64,000 nt of DNA from Ignelater luminosus. Taxonomy: Eukaryota > Arthropoda > Insecta > Coleoptera > Elateridae. Shown here in pieces: positions 51,101 through 60,759 of the stretch. Position 1 is the first letter of the stretch. Each line of letters begins with the position of its first letter. Under the pieces are notes generated by a model. The model was given only the letters and a program-made list of their open reading frames with translations. It did not search any database and was not told where the DNA came from. The stretch spans positions 371,719 through 435,718 of the forward strand of contig VTPC01001072.1 of NCBI GenBank assembly GCA_011009095.1, read 5' to 3'. A program made the translations under genes and the position numbers.

Positions 51101-54100
51101 TAAATTAGCTTGTAGTTATGCCACTGACATAATTGTATGTTTGCTGTAGATAGAATTTTTAAAAGAATCAGGATCTGTAAGAAAAAATAGGGGTTGCCAT
51201 TAAAAAGAAATTGATGACGTCATCAGGGGTAAGGATGGGGGGGTAAAGAAAAATAAAAATCATTCGAATAGATGCCCCATTGCGAAATAAGAGGTTGGTG
51301 TATCCAAGGATATTGGCCTCAGATGTACAAAGAGTTTTTTATTCAGAGCATTTCACAGCTGGCGTTTGCACTGTATACAGTATATAGACAAGAAATATCT
51401 CCAAGAACAAGACAGATTAAAGAAATCAGAACTAGGAACAAAACACTTAGATAAGATTTAGCAGGGTTGCTGAGATCCATGCTAGCTGGAAGCATTTTTG
51501 ACAGAGCAAGTCTGTTATCAAACGTCAGTAGCATTAATGCAGATCTGTTTCTGAATAATTCAGGGGGACTCTAGGTTACTCCAGGTCAAGTTTCATAAAT
51601 GCCTTTAGTAACATAATTCTAACTTTCTATTACCAATCTAACATGAATTCTAAATTCTAATTCATTTTTGCCTGGTACTCATTAGAAAATTTAAAATATT
51701 ACTACATACACATTTTGCCAAAAAGATTAATTATAAACTAAAACAGCAAGCTGTAGATTATCTCAATGAAGGTTCATAAATAATAGTATGCCATGAGAGA
51801 TAGGTCATAGATAGCAGTCACTAGTGGCAGTGGTTTTGGAGGTTAGCAAAACTGTCAGTTGCAGGTTTGCCTTAACATGTTAAGTGCCAAGCTAAAGTTT
51901 GAAACTATCGTCTAAGTGATCATCAACAGATTCGAATTCTGCACAATGAGTTACATCGATTACATCAAGAATTTCTTCCAGTTGTCGATGAAATGGACAT
52001 TGGTGTCTGCCATGGTCCTGTGATATGTCCTGCCTGTTTTAGACTTTTCAAGGCCACAGAAGTCACCAGTGTCAGGTACCCTTAGGTTGGTAGACACAGA
52101 TTAGAAAATAAAATAATAATAGTGTCATACTGTCATAAGGATAGTTATAGTTTAAATTTTCCTTAATCTTGAATTCTGCCATTTCAATACTTGAAGTGTG
52201 TAGAATGACCTATCTTTCAGAGCGTACTCTTATTAATGATTTAAATTTTAAAAAACCACCACCTGTTGAATATATTGTGATAGTTCATATTATAAGATGC
52301 TTACCAACAACAATATTTATCTTTATGGTTTCCAGGGTATAAGAGAGTCGGGTAGTATTCAATGTCTTTTAGCATAAATAATGAACTTGGGTGAAATATT
52401 CTTTTCAAAAATCGTACAATGTTAAAAATATTGAAAAATAAATTGTTTCTAAGAACAAGAAATTGATTACATAACTTGTTTTGCTTGGAATGACCCAAAT
52501 AACTTAAGTTAAATACAGTTAATTTGAATTAGGTTAGATAAATTTGAGCCAACTAAGGTTAATTCAGGTCAAATAAGGTTAGGTTTGCTTAAATCTGGTC
52601 TTGCTAGGTTACAATTGCAACTACACAACCACAAATGCAATGTGTATGAAAAATTTGATCTTTAATCAAATTCATCACATATTTAATTGCCCCTCTTTTA
52701 ATATACGAGGGCAAGGTAGTTTCATACTAATAATACGTAAGCATTTCTCTGCGACATTATCGATCGGTGGCCTGAAACCTCGTTCTCTCAAGTTTGTGTT
52801 GTGCTTAAATCCATTCTCGAGTCTCATTACTAATGTTGGAGACTGTACATATATTCAAAATATTATTCTGCTTTGTACTAATGTAAATTTAATATTTGTA
52901 TGTTGAAAAATCAAAATTTTTCAAGAGGCAGAGGATGTTGAGTTCTGTGTAAGGATGAGCCTCCTCCACCCTCTTTTCAAATTGTTATGCAACCCCACCA
53001 AAGCAGGTGTAAGGCACATTAGCAGCTTTACAATAACAATATTGAAATAGATTCGTATTCATAGAGACAGCAGGTCTTTTATTTCTAACTCTAACCTGGT
53101 AGTTGAGACCCAACATTAGCAATGAAAGACTTTGGTTTTTGCTTCAAAACTGCTTTTATTTTTCTATATATTCTCCATTTAAATCGATACATTTTGTTCA
53201 ATGTTTCTCCAATAAGGACATTCCATCTCTAAAGTGGGTCATTTGAATGAAAACGCTTTCCAGCAACAAATGTTTTTAACTTTGGAAACAAATGGAAGTC
53301 AGAAAGTGCCAAATCTGATGAATAAGAAATTAAATTCCACAATTTTCCCATTGCTAGAGCACTTTTGTGGGCTGGTGCATTGTCTTGGTAAAACATGATT
53401 TTTTTTCTTCTGTAACCAGGCCGTTTTTCTCGAATTTTTGCATCTACTTGATCCAGAAGAGTAGCATAATATTCCCCGGTTATTGTTTTACCCTTCTCAA
53501 GGTAATCAATAAGCAGGATTCCTTTTGTATTCCAAAAAATATGCCTTGCCTTTGCCTTCTTTGGTGCAGAACCATCAGCTTCTATCTACTGCTTCGATTG
53601 TTGTTTTGTTTCTGGAGTAAAGTGGTGGATCCAAGTCTCATCTATAGTAACAAATATTCTCATAAAATCCATAGAATTTTTTTTAAACTGATTCAAACTA
53701 AGGACTCTTTCTATATTTTCTTTAGTGGTTGCAGTTTTTGGTCATCTTCAAATGAAATTTGACTTCGTTTAAATTCTGCCACCCATTTTTTAACTGTTGA
53801 AAATGAATGAATGCACAGACTCCTTATAAACTTTTACCAACTTTGGATGAGTTTCTGTTAGCGACAAACCATTCAGAACGAAAAACTTAACAACAGCACA
53901 TCACTGGTAGGCCAAAAACTTTTCACCTTGCCCTCTGTACTGTCAGAATATGCTTAAAAAGACCAAAATCTAATAACAGATTTTTGTTTTTAACACATAA
54001 TAGCCTGAAAATTTTTAACTTTAAATACCTAATCCTTAACCTTAAATTATGAACACTGACAAGTGTTGAAAGAACTAGAAATAGGGATTTATAATTTTAA

Positions 54101-57100
54101 CCTCAAATTACGAACACTGACAGAAGTTAGAACTATAAAAATTGGGCTACGTTCAGAACCACCCCCAGAGTGAAGTTTGTGTAACCTTTGTGTCACTGTG
54201 CACGCTCAGAAATACAGGCGATTGAGAGAAGCCTCACCCTCGCTCTTGTTCAGTAAGTCGTTGGGATAACGCTAATGTTACGCTTTTGTCTACCCAGTCA
54301 GAATTAGGGTGAGCAACAAGTGAACGTCATTTCTAACCTAACTGACTATAATTTGACTGTCATCATAAATATAATCGTGTCACGTAATAACAATAATTAT
54401 AATAGAAATGCAATATTAGCATTAGCATCGTCACGCTCACACTTTGCTCACAAATGTCGTTCAGAAATGAAGGTCAACCAATGTCCCATTGCCAGTGACA
54501 TCAGTCACCCTTCACCTTACTATCATTCATTCATTTCCCTATTTCTGAACGTAGTCTTGAAGTTATGTTTATAACTAACCTCAGATTATGAACATTGACA
54601 AGTGTCAAAAGAACTAAAAGTAAGGGTTATGTTTATAAAATTTTAACCTCAAACTATGAAGAGACAGATGTCAGAACTGTAAAGATTGAAGTTATGTTTA
54701 TAACTAACCTCAAATTTTGAACATATTACAAGTGTCAAAATAAAAGATTTTTTTTTCCGTTATGGTAGTAGCGCTGTAAACTTGTAACAGCATTAACCTT
54801 TCGTTCTACAATTTCTGTCAAAATATTATTTAAAATTATTCAAGATTTGCTTTGTTTATGTTTCGTATTAATAATAACAAAACTGTTTAATTCAATGACC
54901 CAATGTTGTTATCTTTATAAACAAAACTATTACCTTAATTTTAAATTAAACATCTCACAACATTTTTGACCTATGAACATGACAGATAAAGAAAATCTGA
55001 TAGTTAAGTGCTGCCATGGAAATTAGTAGATTTAACAGATTACTCATACCCATAAAATCCATTTACACTAGGAAAGTACAATTTATACAGCCACATCTTT
55101 CAAAGAATTAACAAGTGGTGGATTTTAAAGATCAAAATATAATATAAACACAATTGTTCAAACATCTAAATTAAAACAAATACAATAAAATAACAAAAGA
55201 AAACTTACCAGATTTAATTTTGGTAACACTCAAAGCTTCTACATTTAACGCATTGGTTTTCATCTTTTTATTACTGACTTTTTCCAATGATTTGTCATTT
55301 TCCATCATTACAGTATCAATCTTCTCTTGCTTTATTTCTTTCTTTATATGATCAGTTGAATTATCATGACTCATATGACTTTTATTTGAACAATTTGATA
55401 ATCTACTTCTGTCCAATAAATTCATTTCGTCAAATTCGTCTACATCTTCATCTTCAATTCTTTCTTTTTTCAGTTCCACTTCTTCCATAACAACGACTTC
55501 CTGCACCTTATTAGATTTTCTTGGAGATATCTTTGTTATGCCTGCATTTTCTTTTATACTGTTATTAGAAGTTTTGCTATTTTCCAAGTTGTTAGCTTTC
55601 TTTGGAGATATCGAACGTTTAGGTTTTGCTAAAACAGGTTCAGAAGTAGGAGAGTTTACTGAACGCAAAACTCTTGTTGCGACTGGCAATGTTTTTGAAT
55701 TAACTTGTTTTTGTTTAACCTTCTCTTTTTCTACATTCTTCTTAGAAATAATCGAAACATTTTTTCTTACTGAGTCTTCTGTAGTTTCTAAAGGTTTTAA
55801 AGTAGTTTCCAATTTTTGTTTTCTAGGTGACTTACTCTGCGATTTCCTTGAAATAACACTTTTATCTAGAGTTTTTAAAACAACAGATACCGACTTATTG
55901 GTAATTTCAGTTACCTTTACCAATTTCTTAGTTTCCCTAACAGTATTTACATCATTGTTTTGTTTTTGTTTCCTAGGTGATTTATTTCTTGGTGTTTTAT
56001 TATTCTGTTCATTTACAATTTGTATTTTATCATTTTCTTGCGTGGAATTATTCTTACCATCGGGAGATTTCTCATTTATCATTTGCCTTTTAAGTGATTT
56101 ATTATTAGTTACTACAGTTTTTGTTTTGCTTTCTACTTTTTCATGAGTCTCTTCAATATTTGTAGATTCTTTATCAAGAACTTCTTGTTGTTTAAGAGGA
56201 AGTAACGTTTCCATTTCATTTTGATTTTTATCTTCATACTGAGACTCTTCACAATATGTTCCTAATAAGATTTCGTTATCAGAAAAATCAGAATTTATAG
56301 TAGCAATTTTCCATGGTGTATCCAACAATTTCTTATCAACGATATTAATTTCGCTTTCAGAGCATTGAGTTGCTAAGTCTAGATTTTTAATTCGTTTTGG
56401 CTCATTTGCTGCAACAGCTTTTTCATTTTCAAGAGGAAAAATTGGTGTATCTGGTAAACCAAAACTTTCAACTACCGCAGGTTTTTGAAAGTTTTTCCGT
56501 TTATTACTATAAGTTTTTAATACTGTTTTGAAGTTTCCTTTTGAATCTGGACTGTTTTGTAATCTATCAGGTGATTTTGTGGATATAATTTTTAAAACTT
56601 TCGTTACATCTGTCTGGATATTTAAAGAATCTTCAGTTAACTCAGAAATATCAGAAGTGATAACTTCAGTTTTAGGTTCGATATTAGGGTTATGTAAAGC
56701 TGGTGAATCGGATTCTCTTTTAAAGAATTTACGTACAAGTTTAGAGTTACTCAATGGTGACTGAGTTTTTTCGACTACTTTGCTTGGTGATGTTAACAAT
56801 GCTGAATCACCTGGAGAATCCCCTGTTATATGTACAAAATTTTTTGGTTTTGGATTTAGTTTTAATGATTTTGCAGGTGTAGTCAAATTAACTTTTGGTT
56901 TATTCACTGAAAGGTTTTGAGATTTTGTAGTTTTTGCAACGGGTGATTTTATTTGTGGAGTGGCTCGAGGGCTCTTTTTAGTTTCTTTTACTGAATCTAA
57001 AACAGCATCTATATCGTAGAAATCTTCAGTAATCTTCGGTTTTCGAGTACGACCATAACGACTTTTACCCAATGGACTTAATGCAGACACATCTGGACTA

Positions 57101-57180
57101 CTTAACTCGTCTATGCAAACGTCTGCCGATGTTTTTGAATTGATGCTGTCAGTAGTTTGGTCAGAATCGGCTTCCATCAT
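29546..57180 (-). CDS. NSD: NSD-family histone H3K36 methyltransferase, 11 coding exons
   Basis: Nuclear SAM-dependent methyltransferase (Drosophila Mes-4, vertebrate NSD1-3). Coding exons: 57180-55209, 48332-48219, 48163-48027, 47962-46235, 41145-40317, 40229-40043, 39982-39687, 39629-39406, 30621-30426, 30369-30215 and 30163-29546. Every intron is GT-AG and all phases agree: 6456 bases, 2151 aa. Order: disordered N-terminus (1-657), PWWP1 (about 659-741), AT-hook [11 protein letters not shown]1-3, PWWP2 ([16 protein letters not shown]), AWS Cys cluster, SET ([24 protein letters not shown]), post-[13 protein letters not shown] and a C-terminal PHD/C5HCH. Catalytic motifs look intact. The start is MMEADSD, 19 bases after an acceptor, so there is at least one untranslated 5' exon. 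PHD1 carries a ~255-residue insert. Large introns hold transposons. Confidence 0.95.
30215..30621 (-). CDS. NSD: NSD exons 9-10: C-terminal PHD and C5HCH
   Basis: Exon 9 (30621-30426) gives [21 protein letters not shown] through [14 protein letters not shown]. Exon 10 (30369-30215) gives [12 protein letters not shown] through [10 protein letters not shown] and ends CSEHDP. Together they match the NSD PHD-C5HCH pair that follows the post-SET, an interaction module in this family. The intron between them is 56 bp. Confidence 0.92.
33080..33470 (+). repeat. GC-rich nested repeat, copy 1
   Basis: Imperfect units of 8-10 bases around CCCGACAG, TCCAAAAGG and CCAAGAAG follow each other through 33150-33345. 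After this comes a unique-looking tail (TTTAAACTGTGATCCGGCCC, then AACCCAAACCCGAGCTTCGA) shared with the reverse copy at the right edge of the window. It is much more GC-rich than its surroundings and open in several frames on both strands. Class unknown. Confidence 0.7.
34290..34700 (+). mobile_element. LINE fragment: endonuclease piece fused to reverse-transcriptase piece
   Basis: The forward reading gives [20 protein letters not shown], typical of the AP-endonuclease domain of insect LINEs. Immediately after come [33 protein letters not shown] and [20 protein letters not shown], typical of the end of the reverse transcriptase. The roughly 2 kb normally between them is missing, so this is an internally deleted copy. 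RTE-like by resemblance of the endonuclease. Confidence 0.65.
34760..35480 (-). mobile_element. LINE ORF1 fragment
   Basis: The minus strand reads, in broken frames, [20 protein letters not shown], a coiled-coil stretch [14 protein letters not shown], then [38 protein letters not shown] and [16 protein letters not shown]. This is the order seen in ORF1 proteins of insect LINEs. It lies head-to-head with the forward LINE piece at 34290-34700, so the two are not one simple insertion. Confidence 0.55.
35461..35697. repeat. Inverted repeat pair, 24 bp
   Basis: 35461-35484 and 35674-35697 are reverse complements apart from one base (arm starts GTGAAATATCTGACT). The loop is about 190 bp. It lies between the LINE ORF1 piece and the mariner and may mark a foldback rearrangement of LINE sequence. 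Confidence 0.6.
35896..37174 (+). mobile_element. Mariner transposon (Hsmar1/cecropia-like), inactive
   Basis: A 1279-bp element between TA duplications (35894-35895, 37175-37176). The ends read TTGAGAGTACAAATTAGTTC and TTGGGAGTACAAATTAGTTC. The forward transposase is visible in pieces: [58 protein letters not shown] and [10 protein letters not shown]. It ends in a shifted frame ([10 protein letters not shown] to RDGQYL). The segment with the third catalytic Asp (SDYHLF in relatives) is deleted. At least three frame changes are present. It resembles the transposase of SETMAR. Confidence 0.9.
37584..38880. repeat. Unclassified dispersed repeat sequence
   Basis: 37584-37740 resembles 21350-21560 in a series of short blocks (TGTGTCCA, CATGGGGA, GGAAACTATAAAAGATACA, GTTAAAT), and GGAAACTATAACAGGTACAG recurs at about 38607. 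Probably parts of one old element; no ends or coding part recognised. Confidence 0.4.
39406..40317 (-). CDS. NSD: NSD exons 6-8: AWS, SET and post-SET
   Basis: Exon 6 (40229-40043) has [20 protein letters not shown] and the AWS Cys cluster ([20 protein letters not shown]). Exon 7 (39982-39687) continues AWS ([15 protein letters not shown]), then [43 protein letters not shown]. Exon 8 (39629-39406) has [45 protein letters not shown] and the post-[16 protein letters not shown]. The SAM-binding NHxCxPN and catalytic Tyr positions are present. The upper boundary of this entry falls at the end of exon 5. Confidence 0.95.
40317..41145 (-). CDS. NSD: NSD exon 5: PHD fingers and PWWP2
   Basis: 276 codons. 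It opens with the end of the PHD1/2 region ([43 protein letters not shown]), then PHD3 ([20 protein letters not shown]), then PWWP2 ([20 protein letters not shown] through [20 protein letters not shown]). It ends in a helix, [15 protein letters not shown], before an 87-bp intron. PWWP domains of this family read methylated H3K36 nucleosomes. Confidence 0.93.
43069..45196 (-). mobile_element. Transib (RAG1-related) transposon, shortened copy
   Basis: Terminal inverted repeats of 39 bp (43069-43107 and 45158-45196, about 37 matching). The right one reads inward CACAATGGTCCC, i.e. the RSS-like heptamer CACAATG typical of Transib; the left one starts TACAATG. The minus-strand transposase pieces are, in order: [57 protein letters not shown] (the NDGN/NGN motif shared with RAG1), [40 protein letters not shown] and an acidic tail ([16 protein letters not shown]) ending at TAA 43285-43283. 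Many frameshifts and stops; about 2.1 kb instead of about 3 kb, with much of the N-terminal part gone. It lies in NSD intron 4. Confidence 0.75.
45590..45735. repeat. Short tandem repeat, ~50-bp unit
   Basis: Three imperfect units contain CACATTAGTGATT or CACATCATCGATT, a TGCCA or TCAAA step, and AATGACCATCTAACCTCAAA-like ends. Confidence 0.6.
46235..47962 (-). CDS. NSD: NSD exon 4: AT-hook, first half of PHD1 and long insert
   Basis: 576 codons. It holds an AT-hook ([11 protein letters not shown], near 47749), Ser/Asn-rich linker, then PHD1 starting [16 protein letters not shown] and reaching [11 protein letters not shown]. The next ~255 residues (about 47056-46297) are Lys/Ser/Asp-rich with no domain seen. 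The finger then resumes at [20 protein letters not shown]. In human NSD1 the same two halves are separated by only about ten residues. Intron 4 follows (5.1 kb, with a Transib inside). Confidence 0.9.
48027..48332 (-). CDS. NSD: NSD exons 2-3: first PWWP domain
   Basis: Exon 2 (48332-48219) reads [20 protein letters not shown] then [17 protein letters not shown]. Exon 3 (48163-48027) reads [20 protein letters not shown] then [12 protein letters not shown]. Together they form a complete PWWP (here HPYWP) as in NSD proteins, with a 55-bp intron between. Confidence 0.93.
49652..51320 (+). mobile_element. Tc1/mariner-superfamily element with ~195-bp inverted repeats
   Basis: The left arm 49652-49843 and right arm 51116-51320 are inverted copies (roughly 80-85% alike). 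They start GAGGCCAAAATCCTTGGATA and GAGGCCAATATCCTTGGATA, and both contain CCTGATGACG and ACAATTATGTCAGTGGC. Between them the forward strand encodes a broken DUF4817-type transposase: [64 protein letters not shown] and [11 protein letters not shown]. The first catalytic Asp (FSDE in relatives) is lost; the last (PLDFF) is kept. Several stops and frameshifts. Confidence 0.8.
53100..53960 (-). mobile_element. Mariner transposase relic, internally deleted
   Basis: The minus strand reads, in broken frames, [20 protein letters not shown] with [10 protein letters not shown], then [60 protein letters not shown] and KRFHSNDPL. All three catalytic Asp positions are still readable ([16 protein letters not shown]). 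The part between the helix-turn-helix and the first Asp is largely deleted. No terminal repeats identified. Confidence 0.8.
54003..54740. repeat. Degenerate tandem repeat around TAACCTCAAATTATGAAC
   Basis: Units of about 75-100 bases contain GAACACTGACAAGTGTCAAA, AGAACTAAAAGTAAGGG, TTATGTTTATAA and TAACCTCAAA. Two units lie at 54040-54148 and about two more at 54565-54735; the MITE at 54150-54551 separates them. Confidence 0.65.
54150..54551. mobile_element. 402-bp MITE, TA target
   Basis: The ends CGTTCAGAA (54150) and TTCTGAACG (to 54551) are inverted, with TA on both outer sides (54148-54149, 54552-54553). No coding frame. It sits inside a tandem repeat whose sequence resumes on the other side, which supports insertion. 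Confidence 0.65.
55209..57180 (-). CDS. NSD: NSD coding exon 1: disordered N-terminal region
   Basis: 657 codons plus one base. Rich in Lys, Ser, Asn and Thr; repeated SPRKQKQ/SPRKSN/SPKKAN motifs and a [11 protein letters not shown] start-proximal basic patch. No folded domain recognised. Human NSD1 also has a long unstructured N-terminus. The acceptor before the start is at 57200-57201 (TTGTTTAG), leaving 19 bases of 5' UTR in this exon. The donor is TCTG/GTAAGT at 55209/55208. Confidence 0.88.
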
Positions 57181-57199
57181 TGTATAAATTCACACAAGC

Positions 57200-58590
57200 C
57201 TAAACAATGTGATAAAAATAAATATAAAGAGGTTATATTAATATTCTAATGTTGACATTGTGCTGATTTTTTAATTTTCCATTGAAATTACAAGTAGAAA
57301 TAATGTTATGTATTTATAGAAATAATTAGAACGGTAATATGCACGTTGCGTTATTAAAATATGCGAATTCAATGGAATGTGCAAAAGTTGAATGAGTGTA
57401 AATGAGCAAACAAGAATTTAAAAAAGGTTATATACAATTCTTAATAATTAAATATGGACCTTATATTTATACGTACCCTACAACTTATTAATTAATAACA
57501 TTCTGTATAGGGTATTGACTTTTAAATTATTATTATTAATGACTATTAAAAGATACAAACTTAAACAGGTCTACATCAATAAGAATAGCGTTTGACAACA
57601 CAACTATCTGTCCGAACTTAGCCGGCTACGTTAACAGTTTCCCGCTTAAACAATTGACGATCAGTATAAATACGAAGTTAGCCCTAGGCGCTAATTTGAA
57701 AATTAATTCCAGGAATTGCTTATTCATAGTTAACAATTAACGTATGGTAATAAACGCCATTTATTAGAATTCTTTACAAATGTTTAAACGTTAATAAAAA
57801 TTGTATCATTTTTAACTTAGTTTGAAATAAAAAAGAACGACCGTATTGTTTATGAAATGTATGACATCTTCCTTATCTTCGTACTGCCTCTTATCAGTTA
57901 ATTTTGATAATCATGCCTGTAATATTATGTAAACAAAACTTGTATTAACAAGTTATATACATTTGTTTATTAGTTGCAAAAATATAAAATAAGAAGGTTG
58001 CTGCTATTACAATAAAGCATGTTAGTAAACGCTTTAAAAAGCGGGAAATATTATTTTGGACTATTTTATAGCATTTAAATTACTTGAATGTTTGCAGTTT
58101 TAAAAATTAGTTTTTATGAAAAATAATCTTGCAACTGAAACTGTCAAATCTTGCTAAGAATTAGGTTAGGCTGTTTTAGGAAAAATAACCTTACAATTGA
58201 AAATGTCAAATCTTGCTAAAAAATTAGGTTAGGTTTGTTTGTCGCTGTGATAAAGCACCTACATATAAAGAGCTATTTCACATGAAATCAAACAGTCATG
58301 AAACATCAAGTTTTCGTAAATGCTAAAATTTCTTGTATATGATTGTACTAATCAAAAAGAGAGACATGCATTTTTGTGTGTCAGTCGAATGTCATTATTT
58401 TTTATTTTATCCTGCATATAAGTTTTCGAGAATTTCTACATCCTTTTTAGTATAAAAAAACATCTGGGAATGCAAAGCATAACCACAACGAACTCCTGTT
58501 TTGTTACTTTTTTCAAACTTTGGCGGCCATTTTGATCATGTTCCCGAGGTGATATCAAAAAACTAAAAGTATATGTTTGTCTCATTTTTT
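57200..58590. other. Upstream region of NSD
   Basis: No coding exon. It should contain the untranslated first exon and promoter of NSD; a locally less AT-rich stretch at 57600-57700 is a candidate. 58118-58232 is a tandem pair of ~60-bp units (AAATGTCAAATCTTGCTAA, then TTAGGTTAGG). Confidence 0.4.
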
Positions 58591-59150
58591 GATGTAGTAG
58601 TCCCGAAGGGCCAAGAAGTCCAAAAAAGGCCCAACAGCCACAGAAGTCTAAAAAGCCTGACAGGCCTGAACAGTCTGACAAACCCGTATGATCTGACAGA
58701 CCCGATAGTTTCAAAAGACCCAAAACTCTGAGAAGTCCAAAAGGTCCGGCAGCTCGCGAAATCCAAACTGCCCGATAGACTCAAAGAGCCAAGCAGTCCA
58801 AAAGGCCCAACACCCGGCGAGATCTAAACGGCTCGATAGACCCGAAGAGCCAAGAAGCCCGAAAGGTCCGCTAATTCCAACCTTCCTGATAGACCCGAAG
58901 GGCTGAGAAGTTCCAAAGGCCTGACGACTTGCAAGATCCAAACTGCGTGATAGACCCAAAAGGCCGAGAAATCTAAAAGGTTCGACAGTCTCAAGAAGTT
59001 CAAAAGGCCCGAATGTCTTGACAGACCTGTATGGCTCGACAGGTCCAAGATGTTTGACAAATTCCAACAGCTTGACAGACCCGATTGACTGAATGTAGAC
59101 CTGAAAATTCTGATAAATCTTTAAACGAGACCCAGCTCGAACAAAAGCTA
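58590..59150 (+). repeat. GC-rich nested repeat, copy 2 (largest)
   Basis: About 500 bases of 8-10-base units (CCAAGAAG, TCCAAAAGG, CCCGACAG, TCCAAACTG, CCCGATAG) arranged in a higher-order unit of ~62 bp: the block GACCCGAAGRGCCAAGAAG recurs at about 58780, 58842, 58903 and 58965. It ends in TGTAGACCTGAAAATTCTGA then TAAATCTTTAAAC, matching the tails of the other copies. Long frames are open on the minus strand in all three phases, giving Leu/Ser/Gly/Phe-rich nonsense. Confidence 0.75.
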
Positions 59151-60759
59151 GGAAAGTAAAAATTCCACTTTTTCTTCCAGTAACACAGTGGAAGAAAAAA
59201 GAACTTTGACAAAAAGAAGCATTTAGAAATAATAGGTTTGTACACACACCTACAAACAGTGCATATGCAATTTGTATTTTTGATTTATATTAATTTCAAG
59301 AGTATATTACTTACCTTTAGTTGATCATTGCATTGTCATTATTCTGTGTCAAATTACGCTTAATATTAAAGTAAAAACACTTTCACAATACAACAAATAT
59401 AATAAAATCAGATATATACAGAATAATACATATTGTATAAAAAAATAAAAAATAAGTTATAAGATTTTCATTTAAAAATCTTTAGCTGCACAAAAGTGAA
59501 AGTATTCTTTAATACTGTAAAAATACAATTTTCAATTTATTTTAAACACAATTCATGAAAAATACTTTCACAAATTATTTAAATTAATCCTTACGTCTAA
59601 ATAAGTAGGAAAATACATCTTGTATATAAAGTTAAGCATTTTAAAGATTGATCCAAAACCTTTATAGCAATACTATATTTTTATTGTCATTAGTTCATAT
59701 AAGTTTTTCTTATCAAAAATATTAATATTAACAATTGTAAAGGCAAAAATGGAAAGTATAATATGATATGATTCGGAATGCAACCGAGGAAGCTGCATAT
59801 GAATTTATTGACGGCAAGTAACAAGTTTCATTATAAGTCTTTCTTATCAAAAATACATTCAGTTACTTAATATTAACAATTGTATAAGGTTAAAATGGAA
59901 AGTATAGTATGATATGATTTACAAGTCTTGTCAAAATAATAAAAACATCTCAAAATTTAAAAATGTAAAAATCCTGTGGCAATTACAATATTTCATAGCA
60001 ACTTTATAGTCCAAGCGGCAACTACTGTAGAATTCTGTCCATCACCAAACACCCGGCTAATTTATGAAAACAATTAAAGTAGATATTGTAAGGAAAAAGA
60101 AATGGCTTGTCTTGCTTAAGCAAATTCTGACACGATTGTAATTAATAAGGCGATTATAAGTCTATTTTGATAGTAAAATTATAAACCATAGTTGATTTGA
60201 TGGGCACATCACTGCATGACAATTTGTCAAATTATTTAAGGTTAGGTTAAGTGTCATTATTTGACATATATTAGAAATCTGAAAACTAGCATCATTATCA
60301 AATCTTTTTCTTTACAATATCTACTTTTAACTTTTTTTTTCATAAATTACCTGACAGACAAAACTTTAAAATCACCACTTAGTCTATAAGGCACTTCTTA
60401 AGTTTAATAAAACTAAAATATTTCATACAAAAACTGTAATAAAACCATTATGCGGTAATAACAATTACAAGGAAATGCTACACAAACGATAAATTTTTGA
60501 AATTTTGTCGGCCAAGAAATCATAATTGTATAAGAGAGCTATAATTAAACAATAAACATTAAGTGCCTTACTTATAGACCTGCATCAAAGACTAACTGTG
60601 GAGGACTTTAGGGCATTTAGGGTTAGACGCATCAATTACATGACTATAAGTAAGGACGTAAATGTGTTACATCCATCCTACAGCATTTCTTTTGTAATCG
60701 CAATTTATAAAAATACACTTGTACGTATCCCTAATTATTCTACCTTCAACAAATTGAAG
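59150..60759. other. Intergenic, AT-rich
   Basis: No gene seen. 59686-59775 and 59820-59925 are a diverged tandem pair (TTCTTATCAAAAATA, then AATATTAACAATTGTA and ATGGAAAGTATA). The right end should hold the 3' UTR of the membrane protein gene. Confidence 0.45.

Larger units (their letters stand above)
48333..55208 (-). other. NSD intron 1 between coding exons 1 and 2 (6.9 kb), transposon-rich
   Basis: Contains a long-inverted-repeat Tc1/mariner element (49652-51320), an unassigned open frame (51903-52085), a mariner relic (53100-53960), a degenerate TAACCTCAAA-bearing repeat (54003-54740) and a MITE within it (54150-54551). 48684-48749 repeats 39294-39359 (AAGATCAGATAAAG then TTTTTAAAGAAGC). 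Confidence 0.75.

Noticed and set aside
58436-59247. Overlapping minus-strand frames rich in Leu/Ser/Gly/Phe
   Set aside because: They arise from the short-period GC-rich repeat; three phases are open at once, so no protein is implied.
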